Source: Haloarculaceae archaeon (GTDB lineage: Archaea > Halobacteriota > Halobacteria > Halobacteriales > Haloarculaceae). Taken from it: a DNA stretch of 34,777 bases. The notes under the pieces are model-generated. The model made no database searches, was not told where the DNA came from, and saw only the letters and a list, made by a program, of their open reading frames with translations. The stretch covers positions 1-34,777 of the forward strand of contig SKTU01000072.1 in assembly GCA_007122455.1 (NCBI GenBank), written 5' to 3'. Shown piece by piece: positions 15,162-25,182 of the stretch (positions within the stretch are counted from its first letter, which is position 1; each line of letters begins with the position of its first letter). Both the position numbers and the translations under genes were made by a program.

Positions 15162-16289
15162 CTATTCGATCTCGACGGTCCCCTGCTGGGAGAGTCGGAC
15201 GACCGAATCGAAGATCGGTGCGATCGTTTCGACGAAGATGTCGTGATGAGCCCCCTGATTCAGGTGGTAGTGGCCGCGCATGCCAGCGGCGTCGAGTCTC
15301 GATTTGAGCATGTGGAGGAACTGATAGAGGAGTTGATCGTCGACGTACTGCTGGAGCGCTGACACGGTGTGAACGCAGACGACGACCGGCCGGTCGTCGT
15401 CCTCCCATTCGGAGAGCAACTGCGTCGTGGTGATCCCGAGCTTCGAGAGGTTCGACGGGTTCGGGATCCGCCGTACCGTGACGGAGCTGTCGGTCGCGCC
15501 GGCCGTGGTTCGGGAAACGTCCGACGTGGCGTCGCTGTGGCCGCCGACTTCGACGATGGCGACGTTACCGCCGGGCCATCTGGTCCGTCTGTGGCAGAGC
15601 TCCAGCCGTTCGGCGGCCGATTCGACGACCGTCACGAAGAGTACGTTTCGCTCTTCGGTCCCCTCTCCCAGGAGACGAGAACAGGCGTCGTTCGTGATCT
15701 CGTGATCGATCGGGCTGATGAGGAGCGTCTGTTCGCCCGGCGGGAGCTCTCCGAGTGCCCCGAGACCGGTCGATTCTTCCTCGTGGTCGTCGTCCATCTC
15801 CGAGGGCGAGTCGTCGGCTCGCTCGCTTCGGGAGTCGTTCGCCGAACGCTCCTCGTGCGGTGTCGACTTCGACTCCGATTCGGAGTTCCATATCCACTCG
15901 TCGGCCGTCCCTCCCACCTGTTCGTCGTCCGGTTGACTCTCGACGTCGTCCGAGAGCGACGCAGTCTCGGCGGCCGGCTGGTTCCACAGTCGATCGGGCG
16001 AGGAGTCCAGTTGCGAGCTCTCCGGTTCGGCGTTCCGGTCGACGAGCGATCGTATCTCCGTGTGGTCAGGGTCCTCGCCGCTCTCCGGCCGCGGTTCGTC
16101 AGCCGGGTCGCGTTCGCCCGACAGATCGGCGCCCGCCGCTCTTCGATCTCCGGACGGTTCTGGATCACCGACGTCACGATCGTCGAGCCGATCGAGAAAC
16201 CGCCTGAACCGCCCGCCGCGTTCGGAAGCGGTCGGTTCCGTGGCTCGATCAGCCGTGGACTCGCTCGAGTCGTCGGTGTCGTCGCTCAT
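15162..16289 (-). CDS. RecA-like protein with disordered N-terminus (DUF7504-like)
   Basis: A 375-residue protein. Residues 1-185 are low-complexity, acidic and Ser/Glu/Asp-rich with a short basic patch (RGGRFRRFLDRL), so probably disordered. Residues about 190-375 form a RecA/KaiC-like alpha/beta domain of the haloarchaeal DUF7504 type: LLISPIDHEITNDACSRLL, NVLFVTVVESAAERLELCH, VVVCVHTVSALQQYVDDQLL, YQFLHMLKSRLDAAGMRGHY. The P-loop position lacks GxxxxGK[ST], so ATP binding is doubtful. It is convergent with the phosphoesterase and lies 124 bp downstream of the coiled-coil zinc-ribbon gene on the same strand, which may form one operon. A relative is encoded at 17796. The function is unknown; the domain often occurs with haloarchaeal signalling genes. 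Confidence 0.7.
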   Translation of the reverse strand: MSDDTDDSSESTADRATEPTASERGGRFRRFLDRLDDRDVGDPEPSGDRRAAGADLSGERDPADEPRPESGEDPDHTEIRSLVDRNAEPESSQLDSSPDRLWNQPAAETASLSDDVESQPDDEQVGGTADEWIWNSESESKSTPHEERSANDSRSERADDSPSEMDDDHEEESTGLGALGELPPGEQTLLISPIDHEITNDACSRLLGEGTEERNVLFVTVVESAAERLELCHRRTRWPGGNVAIVEVGGHSDATSDVSRTTAGATDSSVTVRRIPNPSNLSKLGITTTQLLSEWEDDDRPVVVCVHTVSALQQYVDDQLLYQFLHMLKSRLDAAGMRGHYHLNQGAHHDIFVETIAPIFDSVVRLSQQGTVEIE

Positions 16290-16413
16290 GCTAGCTATCC
16301 GGTGTCGTTACGTGGCACAGACGCGCAAACGGCTGTTAAAACGTGCGGAATTGCTCGCCGGCTACTGACGTCGGATTCGATCGAACGTCGGGGGACCGAC
16401 GAAGCCTGGACGC

Positions 16414-17544
16414 TCACTCGCGTGACGGGTCGAACTCCGGCGCGCTGTCGGAGCTGGTTTTGGTGCTCGGCGGCGTCGTTGGCTCAGTCTCGATTCGGGC
16501 TTTTTTGAAGGGGTTCCAGCCGCCGTCGTCGATACCCACGAACCTGCTCTCGCAGTGCGGACAGCTCGGCGACTCGAGCATCGGAAGCTCGATCGCTCCA
16601 TCGCAGCTCTCACAGACGCCGTTCCGAACACCGCTTCGCATCGCCGTCTTTTTCAGCTGTGCGAGCCGCTCGCGCTCGTCCAGTTTGCGTTCGATCCTGG
16701 CGAGATCGTTCTCCCTGAGCTCCTCGAGTGCCGTCGAGTGATCCTCCTCGACCGCTTCGATCCGATGGTCGATCCCGTCGACGGTTGCGAGGAGCCGTTC
16801 GAGAACGGCCTCGATGCTGTCGAACTCCTCGTCGATCCACGATTCGAGCTCCTCGTCAGCCGACTCGAGCTGCCGGTGTTTCGCGTCGAACCGCTCGATG
16901 GTCGACTGCAGTTCTGCGGTGAGCTCCCGTTCGAGCGATTCGATCCGCTCAGTGTCGGCCTTCTCCGATTCGAGGCGATCGGTTTCGGAGTCGATCGCCT
17001 CGATCCGTCCGTTGACTCGGGTCAGTTCGTTCGAGATCCTGTCGGCGTAGGCGTCGTGGGACGACCGTTGATCGTCGACGTCGTCGGCGAGATTCTCTAT
17101 CTGTCGCTGGAGAGTCGGGATCGCGACGAGGAGATCCGAGACCCGTTGGGCGTTCGCGGATGCGCTCTGGTGATCGTGCCGGTCGGCGTCCGCCTGGATC
17201 GCCGACCGCAGCGATCGGAGCTCCGCTTTTAGTTCCTGGAACTGACTCTCGGCCTGGTCGCCGTCGGTCGGTCGGTCCTCCGGGCTGGTGTCGGCTGTCG
17301 ACGCATCGTGGGCACTGTTTTCCCGGTCGCTGGCTCCCTCGGCTGGCTGCGGTGGGCTCACGACGTCGCCGTCGGCCGGATCGTTCAGCCGGTTGAGTTC
17401 GTCGAGAATCCAGTAGGAGGTGACCATCTGGTTCATCAGTTCGCTCTTGGAGACGTCTTTCGACTCCGCAGTATGGGAGAGCCACTCGTCGAAGGCTTCT
17501 GGATCGACCGCGGCACCGTCCACCGAATCGGAGTTTTCTGACAT
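16414..17544 (-). CDS. coiled-coil protein with RHH-like N-terminus and C-terminal zinc ribbon
   Basis: A 376-residue protein I do not recognise as a named family. Residues 18-50 (FDEWLSHTAESKDVSKSELM...) resemble the two helices of a ribbon-helix-helix/CopG-type domain but lack a clear leading strand. Residues 50-98 are a polar linker. Residues 98-300 are heptad-rich coiled coil (LKAELRSLRSAIQ; RIEAIDSETDRLESEKADTE; RIERKLDERERLAQLKK). Residues 305-335 form a zinc ribbon with Cys311, Cys314, Cys328 and Cys331; a disordered tail ends the protein. A TTTATA element 53 nt upstream supports ATG 17544. It could be a DNA- or partner-binding rod; its divergence from a DUF7504-like membrane protein and co-orientation with another DUF7504-like gene suggest they work together. 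Confidence 0.65.
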   Translation of the reverse strand: MSENSDSVDGAAVDPEAFDEWLSHTAESKDVSKSELMNQMVTSYWILDELNRLNDPADGDVVSPPQPAEGASDRENSAHDASTADTSPEDRPTDGDQAESQFQELKAELRSLRSAIQADADRHDHQSASANAQRVSDLLVAIPTLQRQIENLADDVDDQRSSHDAYADRISNELTRVNGRIEAIDSETDRLESEKADTERIESLERELTAELQSTIERFDAKHRQLESADEELESWIDEEFDSIEAVLERLLATVDGIDHRIEAVEEDHSTALEELRENDLARIERKLDERERLAQLKKTAMRSGVRNGVCESCDGAIELPMLESPSCPHCESRFVGIDDGGWNPFKKARIETEPTTPPSTKTSSDSAPEFDPSRE

Positions 17545-17596
17545 GTTGTGACGTCTCCCGTCCGCTATCCGTTAGGTAAACATACCCTATCGAACA

Positions 17597-17602
17597 TATA
17601 AA
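17597..17602 (-). promoter_or_regulatory. TATA box for the coiled-coil gene
   Basis: TTTATA on the minus strand, 53 nt before ATG 17544, implying a leader of about 25-30 nt. The same bases read TATAAA on the plus strand, so use by the divergent gene at 17796 (leader about 170 nt) cannot be excluded. Confidence 0.5.
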
Positions 17603-17795
17603 CCCTCCGCTAATTCCCGTTTTTTCAGCAGTTCGACTGCCTGAGCAGGGATCGAGCCGATCCAGTTCGTCACCGCTGGCTGTTCTCTGCGGCTCGATTC
17701 GGAACGTATCCGTTCGGTGTTCGGAACGTTGAATACGGTGTGGTACCGTGTTTCAGACGACCTCCGTTCGGAACGGACGAGGGGATGACACGGGG

Positions 17796-18716
17796 ATGGG
17801 AGATATCGGCTCGTCGACGGATGGATCGAACCACGCGGTGGTTTGCTCGTTCGACGAGCCGCCGCCATCCGTCGACGACCCCGACCGGTTCGACGCCGTT
17901 CTGACGATCACGTTCGACGGGGATCCTCCGTTCGAGACGCCGCTCACTGACTCTTCGGTTCGATACGGACTCGTCAGCGTCGGCGACACGCTTCGGGGTG
18001 CGACTGTCGACAGCAGTGTACCCGATATCGATCGCAGCCGACCGTTTATCACTGCCGTCGAGGATCCGACGGGCCTCGACGAGATCTGGAACCGCACCGA
18101 TCAGTTCCTCTCGAGTTGCGCCGACGACTCCCGAGTGCTGGTTCGATTCGACTCGATCACGGCACTGCTTCGCCACGTCGAACTCCCGGTCGCCTTCCGG
18201 TTTCTGCACGCTCTGCGGAGCCTCCTCAGAACCAACGACGCCGTCGGCTACTTCTATCTCGATCCGGACGCTCACGGGAACGAGACGGTCGACACGCTGA
18301 CGACGGTGTTCGACACGACGATCGACGCCACGGGCTCGCGAGAACCGACGCTCGAGTCGACCGCATCGGCGGTATCTGGCGACGATCCCCCGACGATCGA
18401 CCGGATGGTCGCAGCCGCACCGGTGCTGTGGATCGTCGCGATTTTCACGTTCGGGATCGGCGACATCGCCACGACCTACGTCGGGCTCGCCTCGGGCGTC
18501 GCCGTCGAGGCAAGTCCGATCGCGGCAGCGGTGATCAACGACAACGGCTTCGGGTTCATCTACGTCGTCAAGGGAACGATGTTCGGTCTCTTCTATCTGG
18601 TTTGGCGGATGACGCCGAACCCCTACGCGGTCGGCGTCCCACTCGGGCTTTCGCTCCTCGGGGTCGGCGTAATACTGTGGAACGTCGGCGTTCTGGCGGT
18701 CGGCTTCCTGCTGTAG
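17796..18716 (+). CDS. DUF7504-like RecA-fold domain joined to a membrane domain (DUF5658-like)
   Basis: A 306-residue protein. Residues about 10-190 resemble the RecA-like domain of the protein at 15162 (RVLVRFDSITALLRHVELPV; AFRFLHALRSLLRTNDAVGY; FYLDPDAHGNETVDTLTTVF), again without a P-loop lysine. Residues about 205-306 contain three or four TM helices (VLWIVAIFTFGIGDIATTYV; GVPLGLSLLGVGVILWNVGV), resembling the small DUF5658 membrane domain. The join puts a cytosolic domain on the membrane. I start at ATG 17796; a GTG at 17748 would add 16 residues of atypical composition. The role is unknown. It lies 190 bp upstream of a CheY-like gene on the same strand, suggesting a signalling context. 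Confidence 0.7.
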   Translation: MGDIGSSTDGSNHAVVCSFDEPPPSVDDPDRFDAVLTITFDGDPPFETPLTDSSVRYGLVSVGDTLRGATVDSSVPDIDRSRPFITAVEDPTGLDEIWNRTDQFLSSCADDSRVLVRFDSITALLRHVELPVAFRFLHALRSLLRTNDAVGYFYLDPDAHGNETVDTLTTVFDTTIDATGSREPTLESTASAVSGDDPPTIDRMVAAAPVLWIVAIFTFGIGDIATTYVGLASGVAVEASPIAAAVINDNGFGFIYVVKGTMFGLFYLVWRMTPNPYAVGVPLGLSLLGVGVILWNVGVLAVGFLL

Positions 18717-18905
18717 CGTCCGCCTCCGAACCCTCCGTCGACACGTCGGACTGCTCTCTGTCGATACATCAACTGTTTTCTGATCTCCGGCCGAACGGCG
18801 TTCTGTCGCGATCGATCCGTGCCACACGGCGCTGCCCGAACGGGACGGACGACGACCCCCAACATCGGCTCGAGTGAGATATGCTCTCCCCCGCAACACC
18901 ACCCA

Positions 18906-19262
18906 ATGGCTAATATTCTCATCGTCGAGGACACCGAGCTCCAGATGCGCCTGCTGCAGTCGTTCCTGCAGCTCGAACACGACGTCGTCGATACCGCTAC
19001 CGACGGCGACGAGGCCGTGGAGCTGGCCGAGCGCCACGACGTCGACGTCGTGGTGATGGACCTCAACCTGCCGAACACGAGCGGGATCCAGGCGACGGAG
19101 CGGATAACGTCGGCTGAGGAGGACGTGAAGATCGTCGTCAGCACGGCCGTCATCGACGAGGGCGCCATCGAGGCCGCGACCGCGGCCGGCGCCGACGAGG
19201 TACTCATCAAACCGTTTGATCGGACCGAACTCTTGGCGGCGGTGCGGTCGGTAGTGGAGTAG
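18906..19262 (+). CDS. CheY-like single-domain response regulator
   Basis: A 118-residue stand-alone receiver. The acidic pair is Glu8-Asp9, the phospho-acceptor Asp52 (VVVMDLNLP), the conserved Ser/Thr at 79-80 (IVVSTAV) and Lys102 (LIKPF). It has no output domain, so it must act by binding a partner protein, as CheY does. The hybrid kinase 118 bp downstream on the same strand is a candidate phosphodonor. ATG 18906 begins exactly at the first strand (MANILIVED). T-rich CCGTTTTTGTAT shortly after the stop (19281-19292) could terminate its transcript. Confidence 0.92.
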   Translation: MANILIVEDTELQMRLLQSFLQLEHDVVDTATDGDEAVELAERHDVDVVVMDLNLPNTSGIQATERITSAEEDVKIVVSTAVIDEGAIEAATAAGADEVLIKPFDRTELLAAVRSVVE

Positions 19263-19305
19263 CGAGAACCGCGTTCCCTCCCGTTTTTGTATCGTGGATC
19301 GGGCA

Positions 19306-19314
19306 TTATTTTAT
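19306..19314 (+). promoter_or_regulatory. TATA-like region for the hybrid kinase
   Basis: TTATTTTAT about 70 nt upstream of ATG 19381, directly after a T-run that may end the cheY-like transcript. Independent transcription with a leader of roughly 40-45 nt is plausible. Confidence 0.4.
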
Positions 19315-19380
19315 GTCCGCAACGCAAACATTCTTGATTGCTGACTACGATCACCGAACAACAATCTCCGGGTACTCTTC

Positions 19381-20985
19381 ATGGTAACTCACCAATCTCC
19401 ACCAACCGTTCTCGTCGTCGACGACGAGCGGGATCTCGCCGATCTCTTCGCGAACTGGCTGGGAGATCCGTACTCCGTTCGCACCGCCTACGACGGTGCT
19501 GAAGCGATCGGCCAGCTCGACGAGGCGATCGACGTCGTGCTGCTCGATCGCCGAATGCCGGAGCTCTCCGGCGACGAGGTGTTGCGGGAGATTCGGGAGA
19601 ACGAGCTCGACTGCCGCGTGGTGATCGTCTCGGCCGTCGAACCGGACTTCGACGTCGTCGACATGGGGTTCGACGACTACCTGACGAAACCGGTGTTGAA
19701 GGAGGATCTCCGCGACGCCGTCGAACGGATGCTCACGCGGTCGGAGTACGGCGACACCGTCCAGGAACTGTTCCAGGCGGTCGCCGCCAAGGCCGCGCTA
19801 CAGTCGGAAAAACCCGAAATGGAGCTGGAACACAACGAGGAGTATCTCGAACTGCAAGCGCGGATCGACGAGCTCCAGGCGGCTGCCGACGACACCGTCT
19901 GCTCGTTCGCCGACCGGGACTTCGAGGCCGCGTTCCGCGATCTCGACGTTCGGGGCGAGTTCGCGCAGTCGGTCGACGCTCCCGGGGAACCGTCGAAGAC
20001 AGCCGACTCCCGTTCGACGCCCGAGGCGCTCGTCGGGATCCTTCCCGAGCCGGTCGTCGTCATGGACGGTGACGGCGACGTCGTCGACGGCAACGACGCC
20101 CTCGCTGAGCTGCTACAGCGGCCACGGGCGGAACTGCTCGGCGCTCACTGGAGCTCCGTCTTCGAGGCGGGAGAACACGACCTGCTCGAGGCGCTCCGTG
20201 CGGGGATGGACGGTCGAACGACGATCGAAGGGGAACCGATCCGAGTCGCAACGTCCGGCGAGGGTGCGATGGCTGTCGAACTCTCCGGAGCGTCGATCGA
20301 GACGCCCGACGGCGAGCGGGTTCTCGGGGTGGTGTGCGATCGAAGCTCCGACGCGCGACTCCGGCGACAGCGCGAGCGGCTGGATCTCGTCGCCTCGACG
20401 GTCTCCCACGACCTCCGGAATCCCCTGAGCGTCGTGACGGGGTACGTCGACGTGACGCGAGAAACGGGCGATATCTCCCACCTGGAACAGGTGTCCACGA
20501 CGCTCGAGCGGCTGAACGCGATGCTCGACGACGCGGCCACACTCGCCCGGGTGCCGACCGACCTCGACGCCGATGAGGCGGTGGCGCTCGAACGGTTGCT
20601 CCCGGTGTGTTGGGAGGCAGTCGGGGAGACCGACGCGACGCTACGAATCGAAACATCGGCCACGCTCTACGGCGACGAGAGCGCGCTCTCGACGCTCTTC
20701 GAGGAACTCCTCGAGAACTCCGTCGAACACGGCGGCACCGCGGTCACCGTCGGCTCGCTCGAGGACGGGTTCTACGTCGCCGACGACGGTCCGGGAATCG
20801 ACGATCCCGAACAGATGCTTCGCCCCGGCTACTCGACCGCCGAGGCGGGCACCGGGCTCGGACTGCCCATCGTCGTCGAGCTCGTCGACGCCCACGGCTG
20901 GAGCCTCTCGGTGACCGAGAGCGATTCGGGCGGCGCCCGCTTCGAGATCACCGGCGTCGTACTCGAATCCGGCTCCGAGGACTGA
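19381..20985 (+). CDS. hybrid histidine kinase: receiver-HalX-PAS-HisKA-HATPase
   Basis: A 534-residue cytoplasmic hybrid kinase. Receiver at 8-118 with Asp14-Asp15, phospho-acceptor Asp56 (VVLLDRRMP) and Lys103; HalX domain at about 120-185, including the helical YLELQARIDELQAA; PAS at about 213-325 (PEPVVVMDGDGDVVDGNDAL); HisKA with His343 (STVSHDLRNPLS); HATPase with N-box Asn446 (ELLENSVEHGG), G1 DDGPGI and G2 GTGLGL. No TM helices were seen. The receiver sits at the N-terminus, so it can gate the kinase in cis. Its receiver-HalX half closely parallels that of the rhomboid fusion encoded convergently one base away, which suggests a duplicated module in one pathway. Confidence 0.93.
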   Translation: MVTHQSPPTVLVVDDERDLADLFANWLGDPYSVRTAYDGAEAIGQLDEAIDVVLLDRRMPELSGDEVLREIRENELDCRVVIVSAVEPDFDVVDMGFDDYLTKPVLKEDLRDAVERMLTRSEYGDTVQELFQAVAAKAALQSEKPEMELEHNEEYLELQARIDELQAAADDTVCSFADRDFEAAFRDLDVRGEFAQSVDAPGEPSKTADSRSTPEALVGILPEPVVVMDGDGDVVDGNDALAELLQRPRAELLGAHWSSVFEAGEHDLLEALRAGMDGRTTIEGEPIRVATSGEGAMAVELSGASIETPDGERVLGVVCDRSSDARLRRQRERLDLVASTVSHDLRNPLSVVTGYVDVTRETGDISHLEQVSTTLERLNAMLDDAATLARVPTDLDADEAVALERLLPVCWEAVGETDATLRIETSATLYGDESALSTLFEELLENSVEHGGTAVTVGSLEDGFYVADDGPGIDDPEQMLRPGYSTAEAGTGLGLPIVVELVDAHGWSLSVTESDSGGARFEITGVVLESGSED

Positions 20986-20986
20986 T

Positions 20987-22393
20987 CTAGAGGATCCGAT
21001 CCGGAGCCGGGACGTTCTCGTTCCCGAACCGATCCCGGATCGGAAACACGTTCAACAGTAGCGCCACGAGGAGCGCTCCGAGAAACCCGCCGGCCAACCC
21101 GATCAGGTGGCCGATCACGCCGGGGCTGGTGCTGATCTCCGCGGTCGGAACGATCCCGACGCCCATGACGGCGTAGAGACCGGTGGCCAGCCCGACCGTC
21201 AGGACGTTCGCGATCACCGCCACCCGGCGCTCGGTTCCGCGGGAGAGCGCACGAACGCGGTCGGCGCTGAACGCCGAAGCGAAAAGCAGTCCACCGGCGA
21301 CTGCGGCGAACAGGCCGCCCCACTCGTTGGTGGAGACGACGACGGCGCTCGTCGAACAGAGGACGACCCCGGCCACTGAGAGGACAGTTCGGTGGTCGTA
21401 GACCAGCCGCATCGCCGTCAGAAACGCCAGAAACGAGAAGCCGACGAAGCCGGAGACGACGTGGGAGAAGCCGACGAATATCGGCCGCTGTTCGGGGAAG
21501 ACGACGTCGACCACGCCGTAGGTGAGAAGCGTCGTTCCGATCGGCAGCACCGTCACCAGCAGCGCCGAGGCGAGCGCGAACCAGCCGAGCGCCCGCAGTC
21601 GCAGGCAGAGCACGTAGGTGAACAGCCCGACGACGAGGAACCCGACCGCGTTGCCGTAGAGGTGGGCGTCGCCGGTGTGGACGAACGACGCCAGATACGC
21701 GACGAGGAGATCCGAACGCGGTGATCCGTACGCCAACAGCCGATCGGCGCCATCGGGGATCAGGAGGTGGATACCGACCAGAAGCGCGGCGAGGATCGCG
21801 ATCGAGACGGCGCCGACGCCGATCTGCCACGCCGGATACGGGACGTCCGCCACACCGCGGCGCTCGGAGTGATCCGTCAGCCGCTCGGTGAGCGCCGTCC
21901 GCCGCTCGCTCAGTTCGTCGGTGAGTATCTCGTACTGTTTACTCTCCCGGAGCTCGGTCGGCGAGCGCTCGCGCTCCAGGGCGTTCTTCTTCGCGACCAG
22001 CGCTAAATACCCCTGCAGACTCCGTTCGAGGCCGCTCCGTTCGGCGAGCGTCTCGACGGTCGCGCGGAGCTCGTCCTTCGAAACTGGTTTGGTGACGTAC
22101 TCGTCGACGTCGAGCTTCAGCAGATCGAACTCCGGTTCGACGGCAGTCACCATCGCGACCCGGCAGTCGAGCCCCTTCTCGCGGAGTCGCCCGAGCAGCT
22201 CCTCCCCCGAGACGTCCGGGAGCCTTCGATCGAGCAACACGACGTCGATCGTCGGATCGAGCTGCTCGAGCGCCTCCTGACCGGTGTAGGCCGTCCGGAC
22301 GTCGTAGTCGTCGGCCAACCACATCGCGAACAGATCCGCGAGCGCGCGCTCGTCTTCGACGACCAGCACGTCGGTACCGGTACCGGAGCTCAC
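20987..22393 (-). CDS. response regulator (receiver-HalX) fused to a rhomboid-like intramembrane protease domain
   Basis: A 468-residue fusion. Receiver at 8-118 (Glu13-Asp14, Asp55 in VVLLDRRLPD, Lys102 in VTKPV), HalX at about 120-178, then a polytopic membrane region from 188 to 450 with about 7-8 helices. The membrane part has rhomboid marks: His239 and His244 with Asn248 in HTGDAHLYGNAVGFLVVG (like HxxxxHLxxN of TM2), GFSHVVSGFVGF (308-319), where Ser310 aligns with the catalytic Ser of GxSG, and His429 in GHLIGLAGGFLGALLV like the TM6 histidine. The residue after Ser310 is His rather than Gly. If active it would be a protease under phosphorylation control at the membrane; if not, a rhomboid pseudoprotease. 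It faces the sister hybrid kinase tail to tail. Confidence 0.85.
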   Translation of the reverse strand: MSSGTGTDVLVVEDERALADLFAMWLADDYDVRTAYTGQEALEQLDPTIDVVLLDRRLPDVSGEELLGRLREKGLDCRVAMVTAVEPEFDLLKLDVDEYVTKPVSKDELRATVETLAERSGLERSLQGYLALVAKKNALERERSPTELRESKQYEILTDELSERRTALTERLTDHSERRGVADVPYPAWQIGVGAVSIAILAALLVGIHLLIPDGADRLLAYGSPRSDLLVAYLASFVHTGDAHLYGNAVGFLVVGLFTYVLCLRLRALGWFALASALLVTVLPIGTTLLTYGVVDVVFPEQRPIFVGFSHVVSGFVGFSFLAFLTAMRLVYDHRTVLSVAGVVLCSTSAVVVSTNEWGGLFAAVAGGLLFASAFSADRVRALSRGTERRVAVIANVLTVGLATGLYAVMGVGIVPTAEISTSPGVIGHLIGLAGGFLGALLVALLLNVFPIRDRFGNENVPAPDRIL

Positions 22394-22441
22394 GACCGGG
22401 CAATCGTCCGCCGCCGTTGAATACTGTTCCCCTCCCGTCGC

Positions 22442-24118
<1,677 letters not shown>

Positions 24119-24142
24119 TACTGGAAGAGGGGGCGGCGCGGG

Positions 24143-24148
24143 CTTAAG
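24143..24148 (-). promoter_or_regulatory. TATA-like box for mcmA1
   Basis: CTTAAG centred about 27 nt upstream of ATG 24118; spacing fits a leaderless haloarchaeal mRNA and supports this start. Confidence 0.5.
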
Positions 24149-24224
24149 CGTTGGCGGATCGCTCGATGCAGGGGCGACGGCTGGTATCCAAACACAGATA
24201 CGGCTGTCCGAACGACGTTTGCCC

Positions 24225-24764
24225 ATGTGGCCGATGGGACACGTCGCGATAGCGTACCTTCTCTACACGGCGTCGACGCGCGTGCGGTTCGATTCGACAC
24301 CGGCGCACGGGCCAGCGATCGTTCTGGGATTCGGGGGCCTCTTTCCGGATCTGGTCGACAAGCCGCTGGCGTGGTACTTCGGGGTGTTGCCCACCGGACG
24401 GACGCTCGCGCACTCGCTCGTCGTGCTGGTGCCGCTGGTCGTCGTGGCGTATCTGCTCGCGCGGCGGTACGATCGCGCGGAGTACGGCGTCGCCTTCGGG
24501 ATCGGCGCGATCTCGCACGCGCTCGTCGACGCGATGCCGGCGCTGTGGGGCGGCACCGACCCCGGCTTTCTGCTGTGGCCGCTCGTCCCGGTCGAATCGT
24601 ACGAGGAGGGCGCACCGACGGTGATGGGACTGCTTCGATCGAGCCTCGGGGAGCCGTATTTCCTGCTCGAGTTCGTCCTCCTCGGGATCGCGCTGGTGGT
24701 CTGGCGGTGGGACGGCTATCCCGGCCTCGCCGTCGTTCGGAACGCGCTCGGGCGGCGCGGCTGA
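24225..24764 (+). CDS. membrane-bound metal-dependent hydrolase (DUF457/YdjM-like)
   Basis: A 179-residue integral membrane protein. It opens with [14 protein letters not shown], the usual start of haloarchaeal DUF457 proteins (MWPWGH-type), where the histidine is a putative metal ligand. Further conserved blocks are [32 protein letters not shown] and [16 protein letters not shown], giving the D/H ligand pattern of the LexA-binding inner-membrane hydrolase family. Four to five TM helices are visible. The start is ATG 24225; a TTG six bases upstream is less likely. The substrate is unknown; the family is known mainly by structure prediction and the bacterial YdjM homologue. Confidence 0.85.
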   Translation: MWPMGHVAIAYLLYTASTRVRFDSTPAHGPAIVLGFGGLFPDLVDKPLAWYFGVLPTGRTLAHSLVVLVPLVVVAYLLARRYDRAEYGVAFGIGAISHALVDAMPALWGGTDPGFLLWPLVPVESYEEGAPTVMGLLRSSLGEPYFLLEFVLLGIALVVWRWDGYPGLAVVRNALGRRG

Positions 24765-24827
24765 GTTCGCTCTCGAGGTGAACGTCACGCGAGAACTGTG
24801 TGAACGACAGGGATCGACGGTGGTTAC

Positions 24828-25049
24828 TCAGTGCTCTTTCGGTGTGATCTCGACGGTCCCCTCGTGGTCGACCGTCACGACGAGATCGAGATATTCGAAC
24901 GTGACCGTCCCTTCGGTGTTGCGAAAGAGCGAGTTGAGCGCGTCGGGATCGATCGCGTCGTAGAGCGGTGCCGCCAGCGATCCCTTATCAATGCTTTTCT
25001 GTTCGGCAGCGAGTTCGATCACTCGTTCACTTACAGTTTGAACCTCCAT
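24828..25049 (-). CDS. HalOD1 output-domain protein
   Basis: A 73-residue protein consisting only of a HalOD1 domain: VSERVIELAAEQKSIDKGSL, AAPLYDAIDPDALNSLFRN, GTVTFEYLDLVVTVDHEGTV. These short haloarchaeal proteins are presumed signal-output or partner-binding modules; no biochemical role is established to my knowledge. It is divergent from the rhomboid gene across about 130 bp and convergent with the DUF457-type gene. Confidence 0.88.
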   Translation of the reverse strand: MEVQTVSERVIELAAEQKSIDKGSLAAPLYDAIDPDALNSLFRNTEGTVTFEYLDLVVTVDHEGTVEITPKEH

Positions 25050-25182
25050 CGTGTTCTTCTCTTATGGTCCGCTTGCATTCCTCGAAGATAAGTTCACAGG
25101 ATCTGATGTGTCGACGGCTCCCGCGTGCGTTCGGCGCCGTGGATGCCGGCAAGCGTTTTGTCGGCCGTCACGTAATGGCCGT

